From the NCBI GenBank assembly GCA_023381645.1, contig JAMCRJ010000037.1, positions 25,485 to 89,484 of the forward strand: a stretch of DNA of 64,000 bases, read 5' to 3'. The notes beneath the pieces were generated by a model, which had not been told where the DNA came from, made no database searches, and was given only the letters and a program-made list of their open reading frames with translations. Shown here in pieces: positions 19,181 to 28,659 of the stretch. Each line of letters starts with the position of its first letter. The stretch's first letter is position 1. Both the position numbers and the translations under genes were made by a program. Source of the DNA: Gammaproteobacteria bacterium (GTDB lineage: Bacteria > Pseudomonadota > Gammaproteobacteria > Acidithiobacillales > Acidithiobacillaceae).

Positions 19181-20287
19181 ATGGCAGCACCCGGTTTTCT
19201 TCCCCGCCCCCACTTCCAGCACCTGCTGACCGCCCTGATTGCGGCGGGCTATCTCTGTCTGGGTCCCAGGGTGCGGGACGGCGCCATTGTTTACGAAAGG
19301 TTGGACAGTGCCGACGATCTGCCACGGGGAGTCCACGACCATCAGCAGCCGGGCGTGTACCGGCTTCACCGCGACGAGAGCCCGCGCCGTTTCGCCTGGG
19401 CCAACGGTCCCCAGGCCCTCAAGCCGCTGCTCTTCGCCCCCCGCGAGATCCTCTGGACCGGCGCTGCGGGGAGTGACGGGGGCATAAACTTTCACCCCGA
19501 GATGCCGGAAACCCTGCCCACCGCCGTCATCGGCGTGCGCGCCTGCGATCTGGCGGCGCTGCGTCTGCAGGACCAGCACTTTCTGGAGGGGCCTTTCCCG
19601 GATCCCCATTATGGAGCCCGGCGCAGGAATCTTTTCCTGGTGGCGGTGCATTGCACCCATCCCGCAGCCACCTGCTTCTGCGCCTCTACCGGCGACGGGC
19701 CGCGGGCTGAGTCGGGTTTCGACCTGGCCCTGGCGGAACTCGATGAGGGCTTCATTGTGACGGCGGGAAGCCCCGAGGGCGAGGCGCTGCTCGGGCAACT
19801 GCCCCTCCAGGCCCAGGATCCCGCCCAGCAGGCCACCGCCGACGGGGAGATCATTGCCGCCGCCCAGGCGCAGCAACGCGCCCTGCCGTCCCGCAACCTG
19901 CGTGAAGGCCTCTTTGCCAACCTGCACCATCCCCGCTGGGACGATGTGGCCCAGCGCTGCCTGTCCTGCACCAACTGCAGCTCCGTCTGCCCCACCTGTT
20001 TCTGCCACGCCGAGACGGAGGAGCCAGCCATGGATGGCCTGCGCAGTACCCATTCCCGGCAATGGGACTCCTGTTTCACCGAAGGCCACAGCGCTATCCA
20101 TGGCATCGTCATCCGCGCCGATACCCGCCTGCGCTATCGCCAGTGGCTGACCCACAAGCTCGGGAGCTGGCACGACCAGTACGGCCGCTCCGGCTGCGTG
20201 GGTTGCGGGCGCTGCATCGCGTGGTGCCCGGCGGGCATCGACATCACCGCGGAAGCGGCGGCCGTCTGCGGAGGGGATCATGCCTGA
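19181..20287 (+). CDS. hyhB: Group 3b-type [NiFe] hydrogenase beta subunit (iron-sulfur electron transfer)
   Basis: The 368-residue subunit transfers electrons between the diaphorase and hydrogenase parts. The C-terminus carries two 4Fe-4S motifs, [14 protein letters not shown] and [12 protein letters not shown]. The N-terminal half has the family pattern [15 protein letters not shown]. The ATG at 19181 follows GGGAG. It overlaps the next gene by eight bases. The order beta-gamma-delta-alpha is that of cytoplasmic NAD(P)-linked sulfhydrogenases. The cluster looks richer in GC than its neighbours. Confidence 0.88.
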   Translation: MAAPGFLPRPHFQHLLTALIAAGYLCLGPRVRDGAIVYERLDSADDLPRGVHDHQQPGVYRLHRDESPRRFAWANGPQALKPLLFAPREILWTGAAGSDGGINFHPEMPETLPTAVIGVRACDLAALRLQDQHFLEGPFPDPHYGARRRNLFLVAVHCTHPAATCFCASTGDGPRAESGFDLALAELDEGFIVTAGSPEGEALLGQLPLQAQDPAQQATADGEIIAAAQAQQRALPSRNLREGLFANLHHPRWDDVAQRCLSCTNCSSVCPTCFCHAETEEPAMDGLRSTHSRQWDSCFTEGHSAIHGIVIRADTRLRYRQWLTHKLGSWHDQYGRSGCVGCGRCIAWCPAGIDITAEAAAVCGGDHA

Positions 20288-21110
20288 TCCTTACCTTCCC
20301 CAGGAAGTTGAGGTCCTGGAGCGCATTCAGGAATCCCCCACCATCTTCACCCTGCGCCTTGCCTTCACCGACCCGGAAATGCAGATCTGCTATCGCTTTC
20401 AGCCGGGCCAGTTCAACATGGTTTATCTGTACGGGGTGGGCGAGGTGCCCATCTCCATCGTCTCCGATCCCGAAGATGCGCACCGCATCGACCATACCAT
20501 CCGTGCCGTGGGGCGGGTCACCCAGGGGCTGGCGCGCCTCGGGAAGGGCGCCCGCCTGGGCCTGCGCGGGCCCTACGGTCGGGGCTGGCCCCTGAAACTG
20601 GCCGAAGGCAGGGACATCGTGCTCCTCACCGGGGGGCTGGGCTGTGCGCCGGTGGTTTCGGTCATCCACTACATCCTGCGGCGACGGGAACGCTTTGGGC
20701 GGCTCACCATCCTGCAAGGGGTCAAGCATACCGACGACCTCATCTGGCGCGCCCAGTATGAAGCCTGGAGTCGGCTGCCCGAGGTGCAGGTGGGGCTGGC
20801 GGCGGACGTGGGCAGCCCCGGCTGGTTCGGACAAGTGGGGCCAGTAACGGTCCTCTTCGACCGCGTGCAGTTCGATCCCGGTGCGCTGGTGATGATGTGC
20901 GGCCCCGAGCCCATGATGCGGGCGGCCGTGCAGGAGTTACTGCGGCGCGGCGTGGCGGGGGAGGACTTGTGGCTCAGCATGGAACGCAGCATGCACTGCG
21001 CCATCGGTCATTGCGGCCATTGTCAGATCGGCGGAAACTTCGTCTGCCGGGATGGCCCGGTATTTCCCTATCCGGAGATCCAGGCCCTGCTGGGCGAGCG
21101 AGGGTTTTGA
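20280..21110 (+). CDS. hyhG: Group 3b-type hydrogenase gamma subunit (FAD/NAD(P)-binding)
   Basis: The 276-residue protein is a ferredoxin-reductase-like diaphorase. The FAD site is FQPGQFNMVY with PISIVSDP. The nucleotide site is LLTGGLGCAPVVSV and MMCGPEPMM. The C-terminal 2Fe-2S motif is C-x4-C-x2-C-x9-C (CAIGHCGHC...FVC). It exchanges electrons with NAD(P)H. The start codon lies within the end of hyhB, implying coupled translation. Confidence 0.9.
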   Translation: MPDPYLPQEVEVLERIQESPTIFTLRLAFTDPEMQICYRFQPGQFNMVYLYGVGEVPISIVSDPEDAHRIDHTIRAVGRVTQGLARLGKGARLGLRGPYGRGWPLKLAEGRDIVLLTGGLGCAPVVSVIHYILRRRERFGRLTILQGVKHTDDLIWRAQYEAWSRLPEVQVGLAADVGSPGWFGQVGPVTVLFDRVQFDPGALVMMCGPEPMMRAAVQELLRRGVAGEDLWLSMERSMHCAIGHCGHCQIGGNFVCRDGPVFPYPEIQALLGERGF

Positions 21111-21114
21111 CGTC

Positions 21115-21912
21115 ATGGCCACTGCCAAATCGCGCCTCGCGGTGCATAAGTTCAGTTCCTGCGACGGTTGTCAGTTGGCCTTCCTGAATCTGGGGGAAGA
21201 CCTGCTGCGGCTTGCCGAACTGGTGGAGATCGTCCACTTCGCCGAGGCCGGACCCGTGGACCCGGATGCGGTCGTGGATATTGCCTTCGTGGAGGGGAGT
21301 ATCTCCACGCCCGAAGATGAGGAGCGCATCCAGAAAATCCGCAAAAACAGCCGGTGGCTCCTCACCATCGGCGCCTGTGCCACCGCGGGCGGCCTCCAGG
21401 CCTTGCGCAACCTGGCCGACGGCCCCGGCTGGATTGCGGAGATCTACGCCCAGCCCGAACACATCCACAGCCTGGCCACATCCACCCCCATTGCCGCCCA
21501 CGTGCCGGTCGACCTGGAGCTGTGGGGCTGTCCGGTGAACGGGCGCCAGGTCCTGGGGGCGGTGCGTGCCCTCCTCTTCGGGGTCGTTCCAGCGCTTGAA
21601 AAGGACAAGGTCTGCCTAGAGTGTAAACGCCATCAAGCGGTCTGCGTACTGGTGGCCAAGGGCCTGCCATGCATGGGGCCGGTGACGCTCACCGGCTGCG
21701 GGGCGCTGTGCCCTCTTTTCGGGCGCGATTGCTATGCCTGCTACGGGCCGGCGGAGAACCCCAACGCCGCGGCGCTGGGGCGGCGGCTGGAAGGGCTCGG
21801 TCTGGTGCCGGAGGCCGTCGCGCGGCGCTTCCTCTTCATCAACAGCGGTGCCCCGGCCTTTGCCGAGGCGGGCCGCCATTGGCAGGAGCAGGTCCATGAC
21901 CCAAAGCCGTGA
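21115..21912 (+). CDS. hyhS: [NiFe] hydrogenase delta (small) subunit
   Basis: The 265-residue small subunit carries the iron-sulfur relay next to the NiFe site. Proximal-cluster cysteines are C16 and C19 in SSCDGCQL, then GACATAGG and LWGCPVNG. The C-terminal half holds a Cys-rich ferredoxin-like region (KVCLECKRHQAVC, TGCGALCPLFGRDCYAC). There is no Tat signal, in keeping with a cytoplasmic enzyme. The ATG at 21115 lies four bases after hyhG; the gene overlaps hyhL by 17 bases. Confidence 0.9.
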   Translation: MATAKSRLAVHKFSSCDGCQLAFLNLGEDLLRLAELVEIVHFAEAGPVDPDAVVDIAFVEGSISTPEDEERIQKIRKNSRWLLTIGACATAGGLQALRNLADGPGWIAEIYAQPEHIHSLATSTPIAAHVPVDLELWGCPVNGRQVLGAVRALLFGVVPALEKDKVCLECKRHQAVCVLVAKGLPCMGPVTLTGCGALCPLFGRDCYACYGPAENPNAAALGRRLEGLGLVPEAVARRFLFINSGAPAFAEAGRHWQEQVHDPKP

Positions 21913-23194
21913 GGTCAGCCTTTGCGTGCCGGTCCTGGCACGGGTGGAAGGGGAAGGTGCCCTTGACCTGGAAGTGCATGAGGGGCGCATTCAAACGCTG
22001 CGCCTGCGTATTTTCGAGCCACCGCGACTCTTCGAGAAGTTCCTGGAAGGCCGGGAATACCAGGAGATCCCGGATATGGTGGCGCGCATCTGCGGCATCT
22101 GCCCGGTGGCCTACCAGATGAGCGCCGTGCATGCCATCGAGGGCGTCTTCGGCCTGGCACCCGGTCCCTGGGTGCGGGCCATGCGCCGCGTGTTCTACTG
22201 CGGCGAGTGGATACAGAGCCACAGCTTGCACATCCATCTGCTGGCAGCGCCCGATTTCCTGGGTTACAGCAGCGTCTCCGAGATGGCGCGCGCGCATCCC
22301 GACGTCGTGCGCCGGGGGCTCGCCCTCCAGGCCCTGGGCAATGACATCATCCGCTTTTTCGGCGGTCGCTCGGTGCATCCCGTGGGGGCCCGGGTGGGGG
22401 GCTTTCACCGTGCGCCCAGCCGGGCGGAGGTGGCGGTACTTCGGGAGCAGGTGCGGGCCGCCCTGCCGGGGGCCGAGGCGCTGGTGGCCTGGACCGCCGC
22501 GCTGAACCTGCCCGATGTCCCTCAGGACTTTGTCAGTGTCGCCCTGCGCCACCGGGATGAGTACCCCATGAACGAGGGGCGCATCGTCTCCAGTGACGGC
22601 CTGGACATTCCCACCGCCGACTACGAAAGCCATTTCCGGGAGTGTCAGGAACCCCACTCCACCGCCCTCTATGCTGCACTGGACGGACGCCCCTACCTGG
22701 TGGGCCCCCTCGCGCGGCTCAACCTCAATCTGGATCGCTTGCATACCCCCGTCCGGGAGGCCCTGGGGCGTACCGGCATCGCTTTTCCCAGCCGCAACAT
22801 GTTCCACAGTATTGTCGCGCGGGCGGCAGAGATCCATTATGCCCTTCTGGAGGCCAACCGCCTGCTGGAAGATTACACCGAGCCAGAGGCACCCTTCGTC
22901 CCCGCCGTGCCGCGCTCCGGCATTGGGTACGGGTGCACGGAGGCCCCCCGCGGTCTACTCTGGCACCGCTACGATCTGGATGCCGCAGGTCAGGTGCTGC
23001 ACGCCCGCATCGTCCCGCCCACCAGCCAGAACCAGGCGCGCATCGAGGCAGACCTGCGGCACTCCCTGGAGACCCTGGGTCTGGACCGGGACGACGAGAC
23101 CCTGCGCCAACAAGCCGAAATGGTGATCCGCAACTACGATCCCTGCATCTCTTGCGCCACCCATTTCCTGACGGTTCGGGTGGAGCGGCGGTGA
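21896..23194 (+). CDS. hyhL: [NiFe] hydrogenase alpha (large, catalytic) subunit
   Basis: The 432-residue subunit holds all four nickel-ligand cysteines: RICGIC (C66, C69) and DPCISC (C417, C420), followed by H423 and a nine-residue tail that would be removed after nickel insertion. It is therefore likely active. The position often held by His in RxCGxCxxxH is Tyr here (CPVAY). The reaction is reversible H2 oxidation with NAD(P), or H2 evolution and sulfur reduction, in the cytoplasm. Confidence 0.93.
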   Translation: MTQSREVSLCVPVLARVEGEGALDLEVHEGRIQTLRLRIFEPPRLFEKFLEGREYQEIPDMVARICGICPVAYQMSAVHAIEGVFGLAPGPWVRAMRRVFYCGEWIQSHSLHIHLLAAPDFLGYSSVSEMARAHPDVVRRGLALQALGNDIIRFFGGRSVHPVGARVGGFHRAPSRAEVAVLREQVRAALPGAEALVAWTAALNLPDVPQDFVSVALRHRDEYPMNEGRIVSSDGLDIPTADYESHFRECQEPHSTALYAALDGRPYLVGPLARLNLNLDRLHTPVREALGRTGIAFPSRNMFHSIVARAAEIHYALLEANRLLEDYTEPEAPFVPAVPRSGIGYGCTEAPRGLLWHRYDLDAAGQVLHARIVPPTSQNQARIEADLRHSLETLGLDRDDETLRQQAEMVIRNYDPCISCATHFLTVRVERR

Positions 23195-23709
23195 ACCCGG
23201 TCCGCATCCTCGGCATCGGCTCGCCCGTCGCGGGCGATGATCTGGGTTGGCGGCTCGCGGAGGCCCTGGAACAGGCGGGCCTGCCCAGGTATTTTCCCGC
23301 GGGAATGGTCCACGTCACGCTCTGCGATCGCCCCGGCAGCCTCCTGCTCCCGGCCATGCGCGGTGCGCGTCTGGCCATTCTCCTGGACGCCATGCGTAGC
23401 GGCGCGCTACCCGGCACCGTGCAGCGCCTGGATATGCTGGAACTGGACGGCAGCACCGGACTGCTGTCGAGCCATGGCTTCGGTGTGGCCGAGGCCCTGG
23501 CCCTGGGCCGCGCCTTGGAGGATCTGCCGCCCCAGGTGCTTATTTACGGGGTCGAAACGGGCCATGTATCCTCCCCTCCGCCGCCCGGCGACCTGGTGGC
23601 CCTTCTCTGGCCGGCGATCATCGACGATATCCGGGTATGCATGAAGGAACCCGGGGTGATACCTTTAGCGATGGCGTCCGAACAAAAGTCTGGAGGAGCA
23701 TCCTTATGA
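23191..23709 (+). CDS. Hydrogenase maturation endopeptidase (HybD/HycI family)
   Basis: The 172-residue protein starts with GTG, overlapping the hyhL stop by four bases. The N-terminal motif GIGSPVAGDDLGWR corresponds to GxGNxLxxDDGxG of the family, with Ser for the Asn. D134 or so aside, the family's second acidic residue is likely the Asp of LLDAMRSG and the His that of SSHGFG. It would trim the C-terminal tail of HyhL after nickel insertion. No other hyp genes are in the window. Confidence 0.85.
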   Translation: MNPVRILGIGSPVAGDDLGWRLAEALEQAGLPRYFPAGMVHVTLCDRPGSLLLPAMRGARLAILLDAMRSGALPGTVQRLDMLELDGSTGLLSSHGFGVAEALALGRALEDLPPQVLIYGVETGHVSSPPPPGDLVALLWPAIIDDIRVCMKEPGVIPLAMASEQKSGGASL

Positions 23710-24284
23710 ACGGGAAACAGCGTCACATCGCCTGGTTGGTATCCTGCGCCATCCTGTATGCCGGCACGGCAGTCACCGGGGCCGGCGCATCTCCCGTAGA
23801 CATACAGTTGAATGTTGGGGCACCGCCCATCTATGCGGCGCCGGGCTATCCGCCGATGGCGATCGCCACGCCACCCCTGATGATCTGGTTGAGCAACCTC
23901 GGGGTTTATGCCGCCTATGGCACATCCCAGCCCATTTTCTATCTGGGCTCAAGCTACTATTACTATTACGGCAACCGCTGGTGGGCCGGGCCGGGCTATC
24001 GCGGGCCATGGCGCCCCATCGCCGCACCTCCGCCCGCGCTCCGTCACTGGAATTACCGCGACTGGCAAAACGTCCAGCGCGATGCCCGTCGCCATTATCG
24101 CGACCCGCAATGGCGCCATTTCCGTCCGGCGGAACGTCCGCAACCACAGTATCGCGGGCCGGAGCAGCGGGCTTCCGGCGCTTTTCGGGGACCAGAAGGC
24201 CACGGACCTGCGCAGCGACCGGAGGATCGTGGTGGACCGGGTCGTGGCCATAACGGTCATGACCAAGGTCACGGTCCTCACTGA
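23706..24284 (+). CDS. Secreted Tyr/Pro-rich protein with a His-rich tail, coupled to the hydrogenase operon
   Basis: The 192-residue protein has a signal peptide (residues 1-~30, likely cleavage after GAGA). A hydrophobic, aromatic middle (including SSYYYYYGNRWW) is followed by a basic Arg/Pro/Gly-rich half ending in GHNGHDQGHGPH. I do not recognise a characterised family; similar low-complexity periplasmic proteins are common in proteobacteria. The ATG overlaps the protease stop (ATGA) and has a strong internal TGGAGGAG site, so it is co-translated. Metal binding by the His tail is speculation. Confidence 0.75.
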   Translation: MNGKQRHIAWLVSCAILYAGTAVTGAGASPVDIQLNVGAPPIYAAPGYPPMAIATPPLMIWLSNLGVYAAYGTSQPIFYLGSSYYYYYGNRWWAGPGYRGPWRPIAAPPPALRHWNYRDWQNVQRDARRHYRDPQWRHFRPAERPQPQYRGPEQRASGAFRGPEGHGPAQRPEDRGGPGRGHNGHDQGHGPH

Positions 24285-24307
24285 CAAGGATCGCGGCAGG
24301 GCCGAAA

Positions 24308-26941
24308 CTAACCGAGTTTGTCTCTGACCCAGTCGCGGGCGGCGTTGAGGGCGGCATCCAAGGCCGCCGGATTGCCGGCCCCGGCCTGCGCCAGTTCCGG
24401 ACGCCCGCCGCCCTTGCCGCCCAACGGTTGTGCTACAGCATTCACCAGTTCTCCGGCGTGAACCCGTCCGGTCAATCCTTTACCGACTCCGGCGACCAAC
24501 GCCACTTTTTCCCCCTCCACACCCGCAAGGACGATGACGCCGTCAGGTAACTGACTGCGCAGGCGATCCAGGGCATCACGCAAGGCTTTGCCGTCCATCC
24601 CCTCCAGGCGCCTGATCAATACCGGCACTCCGCCCACGTCCTCGGCCTCCGCGGCAAGATCGGCACCCGCCCTGGCGGCTTCATCGCGCTTGATCTTTTC
24701 CAGCTCCTTTTCCAACTGGCGCAGGCGCTCCAGGGTTTGCGCCAGACGTTGGTCCAGTTCTGCAGGGGCGACTTTCAGCAGTCCTGCTGCCGCTTGCAGG
24801 CGTTCTTCATCGCGCTGAATAGCCTCCAGCGCCACCGCGCCGGTGACCGCTTCGATACGCCGGACACCCGCCGCCACGCCGCTTTCGCTGAGGATCTTGA
24901 AAACGCCTATGTCGCCCAGCGCCTCCACATGGGTACCTCCACAGAGTTCCATGGAGAAATCACCCATGCGCACCACCCGCACTTCATCTCCATACTTCTC
25001 GCCGAAGAGGGCCATGGCACCGAGGGCCTGTGCCTCGGCAACAGGCAGGACCCGGGTTTCTGCGCCGACATTGTTGCGGATGGCGGCGTTGACCACGCGC
25101 TCGATTTCCCGCAACTGCGCGGCCGTCACCGGCTCCGGCTGACTGAAGTCGAAACGCAGCCGCTCCGGGTTGACCAGCGAACCCTTCTGCTGCACGTGAC
25201 TGCCGAGAACATTGCGCAGCGCGGCATGGAGCAGATGGGTCGCGGAGTGATGTGCTGCCGTTGCCCGTCGCCCCACTTCGTCCACACTGGCGAGCACCGT
25301 ATCGCCGACCTGCAGACGACCGGATGTCAAACGACCCAAATGCACATGCAGGTGACCCATGGGCTTTTGGGTGTCACTCACGGCAAACAGCGCATCATCC
25401 GACTGGAGCTCGCCACGGTCTCCCGCCTGCCCGCCGGACTCCCCGTAAAAGGGCGTCCGGTCGAGAATAACCACGCCCGTGTCCCCCGCTTCGAGGAAGG
25501 TCACCTCTTCACCATCGCGGATCAGCGCCAGGACCCTCCCCTCATCGGCACAGGCCGAATAGCCGGTGAACTCGGTAACCGGCAGCCGCATGGCCAGATC
25601 GTGGTACACCCGCTCGGTTTTGACCTCACCGCTGCCCGCCCAGGCGGCACGGGAGCGGGTGCGCTGCTCAGCCATAGCCGCCTCGTAGCCCTCCATATCC
25701 ATGATCAGATCGCGCTCGCGGGCGATATCAGCGGTCAGATCGACGGGGAAGCCAAAGGTATCCGCGAGCCGGAAAATGATCTCGCCGGGAATGGCGGCAC
25801 CCGCTGCCAGGCCCGCAATTGCCTCTTCCAGCAGACTGAGTCCGCGTTCCAGCGTTTCCCGGAATCGGGTTTCCTCACGCTCCAGAGCACGCTCGACTTC
25901 GCGCTGTGCCCGCATGAGTTCAGGGAAAGCACTACCCATCCCCGCCACCAGCGGCGCCACCAGTTGATGGAAAAATACCGTCTCCATGCCCAGCTTGCGG
26001 CCATGCCGCACGGCGCGGCGGATGATGCGGCGCAGCACATAGCCGCGGCCTTCGTTGGCGGGCAGGACACCATCGGTGATGAGAAAGCTGCAGGCGCGAA
26101 TGTGATCCGCCAGCACCCGCAAACTGATGTCCGTCGCCGCATCGCTCCCATACGTTTTGCCGCTGATGGTGGCTGCTGCGGCAATCAGCGGCTTGAAGAG
26201 ATCGGTGTCATAGTTGTTATGTACGCCCTGGAGCACGGCCGCGAGACGCTCCAGACCCATGCCGGTATCAACGGAGGGTTTTGGCAGAGGAGTCAGAGTG
26301 CCGCTGCTGTCCCGGTCAAACTGCATGAAGACCAGATTCCAGATTTCGATATAGCGATCGCCATCTTCCTCCGGGCTACCGGGAGGGCCTCCGGGAATAT
26401 GGGGACCATGATCGTAAAAAATCTCCGAACAGGGGCCGCAGGGACCGGTGTCGCCCATGCTCCAGAAGTTGTCCTTTTCGCCGCAGCGGGAGAGGCGCGC
26501 GGGATCGATACCGATCTCATCAACCCATATGGCTGCGGCCTCCTCGTCCTCTTGGTAGACCGTGATCCAGAGCTTTTCTGGCGGCAGGCGCAGACGTTCG
26601 GTGAGAAAGCGCCAGGCAAAACCGATCACTTCGCGCTTGAAGTAATCGCCAAAGGAAAAGTTGCCCAGCATCTCGAAGAAGGTATGGTGCCGCGCCGTAT
26701 AGCCGACATTTTCCAGATCGTTGTGCTTGCCACCCGCGCGCATGCAACGCTGCGAAGAAACGGCGCGCCGATAGGGACGGGTTTCCAGGCCGAGAAACAC
26801 GTCCTTGAAGGGCACCATACCGGCATTGGTAAACAGCAGGGTCGGATCATTACGGGGAATCAGGGGGCTTGAGGGCACGATCTGATGCCCCTGTTCCACA
26901 AAATAGTCCAGAAAAGCTTGGCGAATGGCTTGCGCTTGCAT
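24308..26941 (-). CDS. alaS: Alanyl-tRNA synthetase
   Basis: At 877 residues it is one residue longer than E. coli AlaRS. The class II aminoacylation core is at the N-terminus ([19 protein letters not shown], then DTGMGLERL). The editing domain carries [11 protein letters not shown] and the CGGTH zinc motif, followed by a C-Ala domain. The ATG at 26941 follows GGAAG. A 6-base GC hairpin (26980-26998) without a T-run lies between recX and alaS. Confidence 0.97.
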   Translation of the reverse strand: MQAQAIRQAFLDYFVEQGHQIVPSSPLIPRNDPTLLFTNAGMVPFKDVFLGLETRPYRRAVSSQRCMRAGGKHNDLENVGYTARHHTFFEMLGNFSFGDYFKREVIGFAWRFLTERLRLPPEKLWITVYQEDEEAAAIWVDEIGIDPARLSRCGEKDNFWSMGDTGPCGPCSEIFYDHGPHIPGGPPGSPEEDGDRYIEIWNLVFMQFDRDSSGTLTPLPKPSVDTGMGLERLAAVLQGVHNNYDTDLFKPLIAAAATISGKTYGSDAATDISLRVLADHIRACSFLITDGVLPANEGRGYVLRRIIRRAVRHGRKLGMETVFFHQLVAPLVAGMGSAFPELMRAQREVERALEREETRFRETLERGLSLLEEAIAGLAAGAAIPGEIIFRLADTFGFPVDLTADIARERDLIMDMEGYEAAMAEQRTRSRAAWAGSGEVKTERVYHDLAMRLPVTEFTGYSACADEGRVLALIRDGEEVTFLEAGDTGVVILDRTPFYGESGGQAGDRGELQSDDALFAVSDTQKPMGHLHVHLGRLTSGRLQVGDTVLASVDEVGRRATAAHHSATHLLHAALRNVLGSHVQQKGSLVNPERLRFDFSQPEPVTAAQLREIERVVNAAIRNNVGAETRVLPVAEAQALGAMALFGEKYGDEVRVVRMGDFSMELCGGTHVEALGDIGVFKILSESGVAAGVRRIEAVTGAVALEAIQRDEERLQAAAGLLKVAPAELDQRLAQTLERLRQLEKELEKIKRDEAARAGADLAAEAEDVGGVPVLIRRLEGMDGKALRDALDRLRSQLPDGVIVLAGVEGEKVALVAGVGKGLTGRVHAGELVNAVAQPLGGKGGGRPELAQAGAGNPAALDAALNAARDWVRDKLG

Positions 26942-27009
26942 CGGTCTTCCGTTGTTAAAGATAAAGTGTTTTTGTCTCTGGGCGGGGTTTCTCCGCCCCT
27001 GACCCGCTG

Positions 27010-27462
27010 TCAATCCGCAGAGAAATCCTCCTCTCTGCCGGCGGCCAGCACCCGCCGAATCGTCTCTCCGGTAAACCCCCGTCCTGCCAGAAAGCGGGCA
27101 CGCCGCGCATAATCTCTGCCGTCCGTCGGCGGCGTGTTGCCGAAACGCTTCCGACAGACGGCCTGCGCCTGCATCAGCCAGTTAATCTCGGGGTCTGCGG
27201 TAGTTTCGACCCCCGCCCGCCGCAAGTCCTGACGCAAGCGCAACGGCCCGTGCCCCTGACGTACGCGGGTACGGGTGAGCATTTCCGCGTAACGCGCATC
27301 GTCCTGAGCACCGGCGGCGACCAGTGCGTCCAGCGCCAACGCCACGTCCCCTGCATCACATCCCGCATGAAGCAGTTTGTCACGCAACTCCAGTCGTCCA
27401 TACTCCCGACGCCCCAGCAACCGTAGCGCCAGCGCGGTGGGATCGCCGCGTTCTGCCGTCAA
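27010..27462 (-). CDS. recX: RecA regulatory protein RecX
   Basis: The 150-residue protein has the three-helix-repeat RecX pattern ([33 protein letters not shown]). It modulates RecA filaments. The start is unusual: a TTG immediately follows the recA TAG stop, in the same frame and with no intervening base. No clear RBS is seen beyond the recA end, so translation is probably coupled to recA or reached by stop-codon readthrough. Confidence 0.92.
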   Translation of the reverse strand: MTAERGDPTALALRLLGRREYGRLELRDKLLHAGCDAGDVALALDALVAAGAQDDARYAEMLTRTRVRQGHGPLRLRQDLRRAGVETTADPEINWLMQAQAVCRKRFGNTPPTDGRDYARRARFLAGRGFTGETIRRVLAAGREEDFSAD

Positions 27463-28500
27463 CTATCCAACCGCTGCGGGCTCTGCCACGTCTTCGGCAA
27501 AGGCCAGGGGGTGTCCTGCCGCCGCCGCCCGTATCCGCTGTTCGATATTGACCGCCAGTTCCGGATGCTCCTTGAGGTACTGGCGGGCATTGTCCTTGCC
27601 CTGACCAATACGCTCGCCCTGGTAACTGTACCAGGCGCCGCTTTTTTCGACGATGTCGAACTTCACACCGAGGTCCACCAGTTCGGACAGCCGGGAGATG
27701 CCTTCACCGTAGTAGATGGCAAATTCGGCTTCGCGGAAAGGCGGTGCCACCTTATTCTTGACCACCTTGACGCGAGTATCGTTACCTACCACTTCGTCGC
27801 CCTTTTTGATCGCGCCGATGCGGCGGATATCAAGACGCACGGAGGCGTAGAATTTGAGGGCGTTACCACCGGTGGTGGTTTCCGGGCTACCGTACATCAC
27901 GCCAATTTTCATGCGAATCTGGTTGATGAAGATGACCAGGGTGTTGGTCCGGGAAATGTTGGCGGTGAGCTTGCGCAGTGCCTGGCTCATCAGACGCGCC
28001 TGCAGACCGACGTGGGAATCGCCCATGTCGCCTTCGATTTCCGCTTTGGGGGTCAGCGCGGCCACGGAGTCGATGACAATGAGGTCCACCGCGCCGGAGC
28101 GTACCAGCATGTCAGCGATTTCCAGGGCCTGCTCGCCGGTATCGGGCTGGGAGATCAGGAGGTTTTCCAGATCGACGCCGAGTTTGTGGGCATAGCCTGG
28201 GTCGAGCGCGTGCTCGGCATCGATAAAGGCGGCGGTACCGCCTGCGGCCTGACAACTGGCTATGGCATGCAGGGTAAGAGTCGTTTTACCGGAAGATTCC
28301 GGCCCGTAAATCTCTATCACCCGGCCCCGGGGCAGGCCGCCAACACCCAGCGCCAGATCCAGTCCCAGCGAGCCGGTGGAGTAGACCTCAATGTCCTTGA
28401 TGGCGTTGTGATCACCGAGACGCATGACGGCGCCTTTACCAAACTGTTTGTCAATCTGTGACAGGGCGGCCGCGAGGGCCTTGCTGCGCTGTTCATCCAT
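27463..28500 (-). CDS. recA: Recombinase A
   Basis: The 345-residue strand-exchange ATPase drives recombination and SOS induction. Walker A is GPESSGKT, and [10 protein letters not shown] is Walker B. The ATG at 28500 follows AAGGAAA. It is followed directly by recX and then alaS, the classical recA-recX-alaS order. Confidence 0.98.
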   Translation of the reverse strand: MDEQRSKALAAALSQIDKQFGKGAVMRLGDHNAIKDIEVYSTGSLGLDLALGVGGLPRGRVIEIYGPESSGKTTLTLHAIASCQAAGGTAAFIDAEHALDPGYAHKLGVDLENLLISQPDTGEQALEIADMLVRSGAVDLIVIDSVAALTPKAEIEGDMGDSHVGLQARLMSQALRKLTANISRTNTLVIFINQIRMKIGVMYGSPETTTGGNALKFYASVRLDIRRIGAIKKGDEVVGNDTRVKVVKNKVAPPFREAEFAIYYGEGISRLSELVDLGVKFDIVEKSGAWYSYQGERIGQGKDNARQYLKEHPELAVNIEQRIRAAAAGHPLAFAEDVAEPAAVG

Positions 28501-28580
28501 AATATTTTCCTTCTCCAGAATCGAGGGGGTAACCCATCCTTGCAAAACACCTTGTTGTAGTGGCGCGCGGCAAGGGCCCG

Positions 28581-28596
28581 CTGAACCAACACTCAG
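28581..28596. promoter_or_regulatory. Weak candidate LexA-type operator upstream of recA
   Basis: CTGA-N8-TCAG has the CTG-N10-CAG spacing of a gammaproteobacterial LexA box and lies about 80 bases upstream of recA. The inner bases do not match the AT-rich consensus, so this is only a possibility. Confidence 0.25.
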
Positions 28597-28659
28597 CTTA
28601 GCGGAACAACCTTTTCCGGCATTCTACCTGAGCGGGCGGGCGGGGCAAACGGCCGATGG

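Noticed and set aside
21896..23194. Hydrogenase large subunit as inactive because His is missing after the first CxxC
   Set aside because: All four nickel-ligand cysteines and the C-terminal His are intact; Tyr at that place may be normal for the subgroup, which I cannot verify here.
24737..26872. A 711-codon open frame antisense to alaS
   Set aside because: It lies wholly inside a clear alanyl-tRNA synthetase gene. Its translation shows no domain; long antisense frames are common in GC-rich genes.
26980..26998. GC hairpin between recX and alaS as a terminator
   Set aside because: The stem is only six bases and no T-run follows on the minus strand; at most an attenuator or processing site.
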